Origin: Arthrobacter_B sp038069765
GTDB lineage: Bacteria; Actinomycetota; Actinomycetes; Actinomycetales; Micrococcaceae
Direction: 5' to 3'
Assembly (NCBI RefSeq): GCF_038069765.1
Contig: NZ_JBBPFS010000001.1
Location: 372,001-436,000 of the forward strand
Length of the DNA: 64,000 bases
In this document: positions 58,726 to 64,000 of the stretch, one piece after another
Numbering within the stretch: position 1 is the first letter of the stretch
Layout of the letters: each line of letters starts with the position of its first letter
Translations under genes and position numbers: made by a program
The notes under the pieces: generated by a model
What the model was told of the DNA's origin: nothing
The model's database searches: none
The model's input: only the letters and a program-made list of their open reading frames with translations

Positions 58726-59805
58726 TTAGGAAACCGGAGCCAGCTCCGGGTAGTCCGTGTAGCCGGCGGCGCCGTCGGTGTAGACGGTGCTCTGGTCAAT
58801 CTCGTTCAGGGGGTGGTCCTCCTGCCAGCGGCGTGCCAGGTCAGGGTTGGCGATGACGGGGCGGCCGACGACGACGGCCTCGGCCAGGTCCTCCTCGAGC
58901 AGCATGATGGCGTCGTCGCGGGTGGTGACGGTGCCGAAGCCGGTGTTCAGCAGCACGGGGCCGCCGAAGCGGCGGCGCAGGGCCTGGACCATATTGTCGG
59001 CCGGGTCCTTGTGCAGGATGCTCAGGTAGGCCGGCTTCAGGTCCGCGATGCCGTCCACCAGTGCGGTGTAGGTGGCGGTCACGTCTTCGCGGTCGGTTTC
59101 CAGGACGCCCTGGATGTTGTGCTCCGGGGAGATGCGGATGCCGGTGTGCTCGGCGCCGATGGCTTCAGCCACGGCACGGAAGGCCTCGATGACCAGGCGG
59201 GCCCGGTTCTGAGGCGATCCGCCGTAGGAGTCGGTGCGCGTGTTGGAGACGGGGGAGAGGAATTCCTGCAGCAGGTAACCGTTGGCACCGTGCAGCTCCA
59301 CGCCGTCGAACCCTGCCTTCATGGCGTTGCGGGCGGCGGAGACGAAGTCCTGCACGATGCCGGGAAGTTCGGCTTCGGTGAGGGCATATGGGACCGGGTA
59401 GGCCTGCTTGCCGTCGTAGGTGTGGGCCATGCCTTCAAGGGCGATGGCGCTGGGGGCCACCGGCTGGCGGCCGCCGTTGATGTTCTCGTGGGCTACGCGT
59501 CCGGAGTGCATCAGCTGGGCGACGATCCGGCCGCCGGCTCCGTGCACGGCGTCGGTCACGCGCTTCCAGCCGGTTACGTGTTCTTCGGTGACCAGGCCGG
59601 GCATCAGGGCGTTGCCCTGGCCGGTGAAGGAGGGGTAGATGCCGTCACTGATGATCAGGCCCAGGGAGGCGCGCTGGCGGTAGTGCTCGACCATGATGTC
59701 GGTGGGGACGCCGTTGCGGTCGGCGCGCACGCGGGACATCGGCGCCATGACGAGGCGGTTGGGCAGTTCCATGGTGCCGACGGTCAGCGGGGTAAAGAGT
59801 TTCAC
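58726..59805 (-). CDS. Old-yellow-enzyme family ene-reductase (NemA/alkene reductase type)
   Basis: 359 residues, FMN TIM barrel. MAPMSR at residues 21-26, the substrate-binding HGAN motif in ELHGANGYLLQEFLSP (His and Asn both present), and the C-terminal GFGTVTTRDDAI with RPVIANPDLARRW. It reduces activated alkenes, nitro esters or quinones with NAD(P)H. It has AAGGA just before the ATG. Probably a detoxification enzyme; no regulator is adjacent. Confidence 0.93.
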   Translation of the reverse strand: MKLFTPLTVGTMELPNRLVMAPMSRVRADRNGVPTDIMVEHYRQRASLGLIISDGIYPSFTGQGNALMPGLVTEEHVTGWKRVTDAVHGAGGRIVAQLMHSGRVAHENINGGRQPVAPSAIALEGMAHTYDGKQAYPVPYALTEAELPGIVQDFVSAARNAMKAGFDGVELHGANGYLLQEFLSPVSNTRTDSYGGSPQNRARLVIEAFRAVAEAIGAEHTGIRISPEHNIQGVLETDREDVTATYTALVDGIADLKPAYLSILHKDPADNMVQALRRRFGGPVLLNTGFGTVTTRDDAIMLLEEDLAEAVVVGRPVIANPDLARRWQEDHPLNEIDQSTVYTDGAAGYTDYPELAPVS

Positions 59806-59964
59806 TCAGGAGTTCCTTTTGTCGCGTGCCGCAGGGCCGAAGTTGCCCCGGGCGGAGTTCGTATACCCAGGGACAACCCGGAGGAGGGCCCATGGTATTC
59901 CGCGACGCGTCCGATGTCACAGTCGCTGCCGTAGACCTCGGTACTAGGACCGCTGTCCGTCCGC

Positions 59965-59970
59965 TAGCCT
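59965..59970 (+). promoter_or_regulatory. Putative -10 of a leaderless transcript
   Basis: TAGCCT lies 6 nt before the VOC gene ATG and there is no SD sequence, so translation likely starts at the 5' end of the mRNA. The -35 is not recognisable. Confidence 0.45.
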
Positions 59971-59976
59971 GCCCCC

Positions 59977-60357
59977 ATGGTGAAAATCGTCTGGTGGGAA
60001 GTTGAGACCGAAGCCCCCGAGAAGTTCATGTCGTTCCATGGCGATCTCCAAGGTTGGACGTTCGCCCCCGCGTTCGAAGGTTCAGAGCTCGACGCGAGCT
60101 ACTGGATCATCAGGAGCGGCGAGTCGGGAATTGGCGGTCTTCAGCGCGCAACCGAAGGAACAACGCCTACCGCCGGCACCCGGATCTATTTCGAAACTGA
60201 TGACCTCGAAGGCTTCCTCTCGCGAGTACGAGAGCTCGGCGGCCACGTCGAACGAAACCGAACTGACCTCGGCGGCGATGACCGCTGGTTCGCAACCTTC
60301 CAAGATTCATGCGGGGTGTCCTTCGGCATATGGACTGACAGAGCCCCCACCGAGTAA
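59977..60357 (+). CDS. VOC-family (glyoxalase/bleomycin-resistance fold) protein
   Basis: 126 residues. The metal-site pattern is partly preserved: WWEVETEAPEKFMSF, IRSGESGIGG and a final GVSFGIW strand. The N-terminal glyoxalase repeat and the C-terminal FATFQDSCG suggest one VOC domain. The codon use is less GC-biased in places (cgaacgaaaccgaactgac) than in neighbours, hinting at transfer. Substrate unknown. Likely leaderless. Confidence 0.82.
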   Translation: MVKIVWWEVETEAPEKFMSFHGDLQGWTFAPAFEGSELDASYWIIRSGESGIGGLQRATEGTTPTAGTRIYFETDDLEGFLSRVRELGGHVERNRTDLGGDDRWFATFQDSCGVSFGIWTDRAPTE

Positions 60358-60417
60358 CAGCACCTCTCGCTGCAAGGTCACCGCCGGCCTGCGCTACGCC
60401 GGCGCCGGAGTGGTCTG

Positions 60418-61272
60418 TTACTTGCCGCTGAACACCGGGAACCGGCTGAAGGTGCCGTAGTCGGTGATCTTCAGGCTCCGGAGGAATTCCAGGTCGGAGT
60501 CCGAGATCACGAAGTCCACCTGTGCGTTGCTCCTCATATGCTCCGGGTTTGTTGTCTTGGGCAGCGGCACGGTGCCCAGCTGCAGCGCATACCGGATACA
60601 CAGTTGAGGAACAGTCACCGAATAACGCTCCGCCACGGCGGCGACTTCCGTGTTCCTGAGGATCTCGCCGTGGGCAATGGGGGAGTAGGCCTCGACGAGC
60701 AGATGATGTTCCTCGCAGTAGAGCAGGAGGTCATCCGGGGTGCTGCCGATGTGGAGGAGTATTTGGTTGACCTGCGGGGCGACGGTGCAGGCAGAGAGGA
60801 TGTTCTCCAGATCCTGCCGCTGAAAGTTGGAAACACCGATCGAGCGGATTTTGCCCTCCCGGTGGGCTTCTTCGAGTGCCCGCCAGACCTCTCGGTTTCC
60901 CTCGGCGTAGGAACCCCCGCGCCAGTCATCCCAGGGCTGCGGGCTGTGGATCAGCATGAGGTCGAGATACTCCAGGCCCAGCTCCGTCAGCGAGGCGTCG
61001 ATCGCGGCTGCGGCCTTCCGGTGGTCCTTGATCTCGGCGGCCACCTTGCTGGAGATGAACAACTCCTCGCGCGGCACGCCGCAGCTGCGCACACCTTTCC
61101 CGACACCGTGCTCGTTGCCGTACGCCTGCGCAGTATCGATATTGCGGTAGCCGATTTCCACCGCCGCCGGGACGGCCCGGGCGGCGGCCCCGTCCTCGAT
61201 GAACCAGGTGCCCAGGCCCAGCTTGGGAATGGCGTGTCCATTGGCGAGGGTATGGGTCTCATTCAGGATCAT
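60418..61272 (-). CDS. Aldo/keto reductase
   Basis: 284 residues. Catalytic tetrad Asp46 and Tyr51 in NIDTAQAY, Lys76 in SSKV and His109 in LIHSP. NADPH binding through LPKTTNPEHMRSNAQ. AAGGAG lies 8 nt before the ATG. Divergent from the carboxymuconolactone-decarboxylase-like gene, with direct repeats between; both are probably induced by the same electrophile or redox signal, which is inference. Confidence 0.92.
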   Translation of the reverse strand: MILNETHTLANGHAIPKLGLGTWFIEDGAAARAVPAAVEIGYRNIDTAQAYGNEHGVGKGVRSCGVPREELFISSKVAAEIKDHRKAAAAIDASLTELGLEYLDLMLIHSPQPWDDWRGGSYAEGNREVWRALEEAHREGKIRSIGVSNFQRQDLENILSACTVAPQVNQILLHIGSTPDDLLLYCEEHHLLVEAYSPIAHGEILRNTEVAAVAERYSVTVPQLCIRYALQLGTVPLPKTTNPEHMRSNAQVDFVISDSDLEFLRSLKITDYGTFSRFPVFSGK

Positions 61273-61332
61273 TGGTCCGGCTCCTTGGGAATGGCGGAAT
61301 GTTCTCCTTCCGCCATGGTCCCGCAGTCTGCC

Positions 61333-61366
61333 GGATACCGGAACGGTGGGCGGGATACCGGAACGG
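61333..61366. promoter_or_regulatory. Direct repeat in AKR/CMD divergent promoter
   Basis: GGATACCGGAACGG occurs at 61333-61346 and 61353-61366, exactly 20 bp apart, in the divergent intergenic region. Confidence 0.7.
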
Positions 61367-61473
61367 CGTGCGGGAAGATCCCGCCGGCGTCGTCGGAATG
61401 ATGGCATACACAGGCGCCGCGTGCTTGCATGGGAGAGCAGTACCGGTTGGAGCGTTGGTCAAAGGAGCTCATC

Positions 61474-62250
61474 ATGAATGCACAGGATCCGGGCCACGGC
61501 GCCCGGTCACGCCGGGAGCAGGCGGAGGCCACATTTGAGAGGCTGTTCGGCGCGCGTGACCGGAACGCCCATGAGGATGACCCCGAGCTCATGGAAATAT
61601 TGCGGGGGTTTATCTTCGGAGACGTCTTCGGTACCGGTGTGCTGGATGACCAAACCCGGGAGCTGATTACCGTCACTGTCCTTGCCTGCCTGCAGACCCT
61701 GCCGCAGTTGGGTGCCCATGCAGCAGCGGCGCTGCGCGTAGGCGTTCCGCCGGTGCAGATCCGTGAAGCCGTGTACCAGCTGGCACCGATCATCGGCTTT
61801 CCGCGCACCCTCAACGCCGTCAGTACGATCAACACGGTGTTCCGGGACCGCGGACTCACGCTGCCGCTGCCGGAGGAAGGCACCGTCGACAGCGCCGAGC
61901 GTTACCAGCGCGGGCTGGCCGAACAGCTCCCGCTGTACGGTACGGAGATCAGGGACGGCCTGGCTGATCTGCCGGAGCCGTTTGATGAGGCACTGCCGCG
62001 GTTCCTGACCGAGTTCTACTTCGGAGATTTCTACACCCGCGGCGGGCTGTCCCCCGCACAGCGGGAACTGCTCGCGCTCTGCGCTTTTGCTTCGATCGGT
62101 GACACGGCGGCCCAGCTCGGTCCGCACGGCCGGGCCTGCCTGCAGCTCGGCCATTCGAAGACGGTCATCATTGCCGCGCTGGTCCAGTGCTTTCCCTACG
62201 TGGGATTTCCCCGTGCTGCCGCCGCCGTCCGTGTCGTCAAAGACCTCTAG
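61474..62250 (+). CDS. Carboxymuconolactone-decarboxylase-family protein with two CMD domains
   Basis: 258 residues from ATG 61474, with AAAGGAG 6 nt upstream. Two CMD units: DDQTRELITVTVLACLQTLP with GAHAAAALRVG, and SPAQRELLALCAFASIGDTA with GPHGRACLQLG. The redox CxxC of AhpD-like members is absent. Such duplicated CMD proteins are frequent next to aldo/keto reductases and NADPH reductases. Divergent from the AKR. Confidence 0.87.
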   Translation: MNAQDPGHGARSRREQAEATFERLFGARDRNAHEDDPELMEILRGFIFGDVFGTGVLDDQTRELITVTVLACLQTLPQLGAHAAAALRVGVPPVQIREAVYQLAPIIGFPRTLNAVSTINTVFRDRGLTLPLPEEGTVDSAERYQRGLAEQLPLYGTEIRDGLADLPEPFDEALPRFLTEFYFGDFYTRGGLSPAQRELLALCAFASIGDTAAQLGPHGRACLQLGHSKTVIIAALVQCFPYVGFPRAAAAVRVVKDL

Positions 62251-62257
62251 CCCGAGG

Positions 62258-62974
62258 TCAGAACCGGCGCTCGGCGATGTTGACCCGGGTGGCCTCGTCC
62301 AGCGCGGACTGAATCTGCGCGGCCGGTGTCGGACCGGGTTTGGCGTCCATCATTTGCTCTTCGGAAACCGCCGGATCCTCAAAGTAGATCCGTCCGTACG
62401 CAGCAGTATCAGGCTCAAACCGCCAGCTCTCGGCGAGGGGACCGGCGTCGACCGTGTCAAAGCCCAGCCGGTCAATGACGGCTGCCGCCTCGGCCTTGGC
62501 CTGCTCGTCGTCGGCGGCGATGGGCAGCGCGGAGCGGTCGCCGGCGCCGGCGGGGCGGGCGAGCAGCGGGATGTGCGCGGCGATGATGTTGTTGAAAGCC
62601 TTGACGAGGCGCGCTCCGGGAAGCTGGTCCTGCACCATTTCACTGGTCGTCACGGTGTTGCTGATGAGTTCGTCAATGCTTCCGTCCCGGGAGGGATAGT
62701 AGTTGCTCGTGTCCAGCACCACCTTGCCGCGCAGCAGCCCGTCCGGCAGGTCCTTCACCGCCTTCAGCGGAATTGAGAGTACGACGGCGTCGCCCTGTTG
62801 GGCTGCCTCTTCCACCGTCCCTGCCCGGGCCAGGGGGCCGAGCTCGGCGACGAGGTCCTGCAGCGTCTCGGGCCCCCTCGAGTTCGCAATGACCACGTTC
62901 AAGTCTGCTGCGACCGCGAGCCGCGCGACGGCTGAGCCGATGTTTCCGCTCCCGATGATTCCCAGTGTCGGCAT
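62258..62974 (-). CDS. NADPH-dependent F420 reductase-like protein, second copy
   Basis: 238 residues from ATG, with GAAAGGGA 6 nt upstream. Rossmann motif IGSGNIGSAVARLAV at the N-terminus, then VIANSRGPETL, DTSNYYPSRDGSID and VKAFNNIIAAHIPLLARPAG. Same family as the gene at 56715. Converges on the CMD gene 7 nt away. Substrate unknown. Confidence 0.87.
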   Translation of the reverse strand: MPTLGIIGSGNIGSAVARLAVAADLNVVIANSRGPETLQDLVAELGPLARAGTVEEAAQQGDAVVLSIPLKAVKDLPDGLLRGKVVLDTSNYYPSRDGSIDELISNTVTTSEMVQDQLPGARLVKAFNNIIAAHIPLLARPAGAGDRSALPIAADDEQAKAEAAAVIDRLGFDTVDAGPLAESWRFEPDTAAYGRIYFEDPAVSEEQMMDAKPGPTPAAQIQSALDEATRVNIAERRF

Positions 62975-63068
62975 AACGTATCCCTTTCGGTGGTTTTCGC
63001 TGTGTGGGTGCAAGCAATTCCCGGTGTGGGGAAATTCCTCAGGACGCACTCGGATCGGCCCGGATCGG

Positions 63069-63308
63069 TCAGTGCCGCACGGGATAGCGCAGGTGAAGCA
63101 CCCGGTTGCCCCGCAGCACCACGTCGGGGTCCTCCAGCAGATGCTGTGCGTGGGCCGACCCGAAGAAGCCCTTGCCGGAGCCGAACACGACGGGTGCGAC
63201 GTCCATGCACACCTCATCGACCAGGCCAACGGCAATCACGTGGCCGCCGACATCGAGCCGTACAGAACTACCTTGCCCGTGGGTGCTCCTCTGCTTAGTG
63301 GTGCCCAC
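63069..63308 (-). pseudogene. Truncated RibD/dihydrofolate-reductase C-terminal remnant
   Basis: The last about 60 residues match the end of RibD_C/DHFR-family proteins: VGLVDEVCMDVAPVVFGSGKGFFGS and VLHLRYPV. The N-terminal two thirds are missing and the upstream sequence does not encode it. The first 20 residues of the open frame read MGTTKQRSTHGQGSSVRLDV and are not family sequence. Most likely a decayed gene or a deletion remnant. Confidence 0.6.
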
Positions 63309-63455
63309 AGACTAGAGTTTCGCGGGCCGACAGGCCACGGTCATCAGCAGAAGTGCGACGGATCCCGAACCGCTCGCCGGGACAAGCTGGGCTATGCTCT
63401 GCTCAGACTTGACGGAGACTGCTCCCGGTATCACCGGGCCAAATGGGGGATGCTC

Positions 63456-64000
63456 GTGCTGAGAATCGTTGGTGCTTCAACAACTCGCCGGGCCGGCCGG
63501 TGGCCTGCGGCCGCGTGCCTCGTTCTGCTCTCAACCGCGCTGGCCGGCTGCACTTCCGAAGCCCTGCCCTCGTCAGCCCCGTTGCTTGCAACGACGACGC
63601 CGACCGCGGTGACGCCAACGGCTTCGACGGCGCCAACGTCGCCACCTAGCCCCACGGCAAAACCGTCAGTGAGCGGGGAGACGATCATCGACTCGTTCGG
63701 CAACGCGGACTACTACATCACCGTTGCGGACGACGCCCTGGCCCTGGTGGCCGAGGCTTACGGGTTTTCCGAGGCCAAGCTCGCCGGCTTCAACGGACTG
63801 CAGCCCGGTGCGGTCCTCGCTCCCGGCACCAAGCTCCGGCTGATGCCGGAGGGGCCGGGGATAGGCGCCTCTGGTGCGGCCGTAGTTGACACGGCCGGCA
63901 TCCCGACGAGTTACACCATCGAGCACGACGACACACTGGCCGGCATTACCTACCGGTTCAACGTCACGGCGGATCAGCTGGCGGAGGCCAACAAGGTGCC
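63456..64000 (+). CDS. LysM-domain lipoprotein, N-terminal part (cut by window edge)
   Basis: 181 residues visible. GTG 63456 has GGGGGA 6 nt upstream; an ATG at 63450 in the same frame is the alternative. A lipoprotein signal with lipobox LAGC (cleavage at about residue 30) is followed by a Thr/Pro/Ser-rich linker of about 45 residues. Then two LysM-type units: YYITVADDALALVAEAYGFS and SYTIEHDDTLAGITYRFNVT. LysM domains bind N-acetylglucosamine polymers, so it is likely a cell-wall-associated, lipid-anchored protein. It runs off the right edge. Confidence 0.83.
   Translation, partial: MLRIVGASTTRRAGRWPAAACLVLLSTALAGCTSEALPSSAPLLATTTPTAVTPTASTAPTSPPSPTAKPSVSGETIIDSFGNADYYITVADDALALVAEAYGFSEAKLAGFNGLQPGAVLAPGTKLRLMPEGPGIGASGAAVVDTAGIPTSYTIEHDDTLAGITYRFNVTADQLAEANKV

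Noticed and set aside
63443..63649. Short open frame MGDARAENRW at the right edge
   Set aside because: Overlaps the LysM lipoprotein gene in another frame; the lipoprotein has a ribosome site, lipobox and LysM units.
1..64000. tRNA, rRNA, CRISPR, transposase or integrase genes
   Set aside because: Scanned by eye for tRNA T-loop/CCA ends, evenly spaced repeats and transposase motifs; none found, though a tool run would be more reliable.

Overview
The window is GC-rich throughout and densely coded on both strands, with strong G/C third-position bias. This fits an actinobacterium of the Micrococcaceae, most likely Arthrobacter-like. Supporting family evidence is a mycothiol-dependent MDMPI-type enzyme, a CarD-family protein, an Rv2629-type protein, and a copper amine oxidase whose active-site spacing equals that of the Arthrobacter globiformis enzyme. 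No tRNA, rRNA, CRISPR array, transposase, integrase or phage gene was seen. It looks like chromosomal accessory and catabolic territory rather than a mobile island.

Layout. 1-4400: a divergent XRE regulator and thioredoxin-reductase-like flavoprotein, then a TetR regulator divergent from an internally duplicated membrane exporter, with a TetR-type palindrome between them. 4672-9376: a complete galactofuranose-type sugar ABC operon (ytfQ-ytfR-ytfT-yjfF) behind a promoter with a LacI-type operator. 9480-12082: a BASS transporter, a histidine phosphatase and an SDR. 12106-14996: a SorC-type regulator divergent from glpD. 15126-16375: a CarD paralogue and a GNAT enzyme. 16510-18928: a MarR-controlled DHA2 drug exporter. 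19069-33843: transport and signalling genes (APC permease, ABC exporter with MarR, DUF2254, a two-component system, an SDR, a small membrane protein plus HTH pair, an esterase with DUF2891). 34058-37739: an aldo/keto reductase, then an aromatic-ring monooxygenase overlapping its IclR regulator, behind two PcaU-like boxes.

37784-41336: a DUF4232 protein, an MDMPI-type enzyme, an Rv2629/Balon-like putative ribosome-hibernation protein and a small acidic protein. 41330-53212: an amine and alcohol catabolic cluster (GMC oxidase, aldehyde dehydrogenase, APC permease, AraC/FeaR-like regulator, TetR regulators, YtcJ-type amidohydrolase, copper amine oxidase, small His-containing membrane protein). 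Four promoters in it carry direct half-sites about 20 bp apart, each about 80-120 nt upstream of the start codon, which suggests one regulon. 53217-57419: a DUF4386/TetR pair, SRPBCC protein, a probably frameshifted membrane gene, DUF1269 and an F420-reductase-like protein. 57651-58670: an orphan protein resembling the C-terminal domain of lantibiotic dehydratases. 58726-64000: ene-reductase, VOC protein, aldo/keto reductase divergent from a carboxymuconolactone-decarboxylase-like protein, a second F420-reductase-like paralogue, a truncated RibD/DHFR remnant and the 5' part of a LysM lipoprotein gene.

The best candidates for new biology are the shared AraC-type promoter architecture of the amine cluster, the leaderless doubly-operated promoter of the small membrane protein/HTH pair at 31.6 kb, the orphan SpaB_C-like gene at 57.6 kb with its own palindromic operator, and the Rv2629/Balon-like operon at 39.9 kb. 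Functions are assigned from motifs read by eye; no database search was run.
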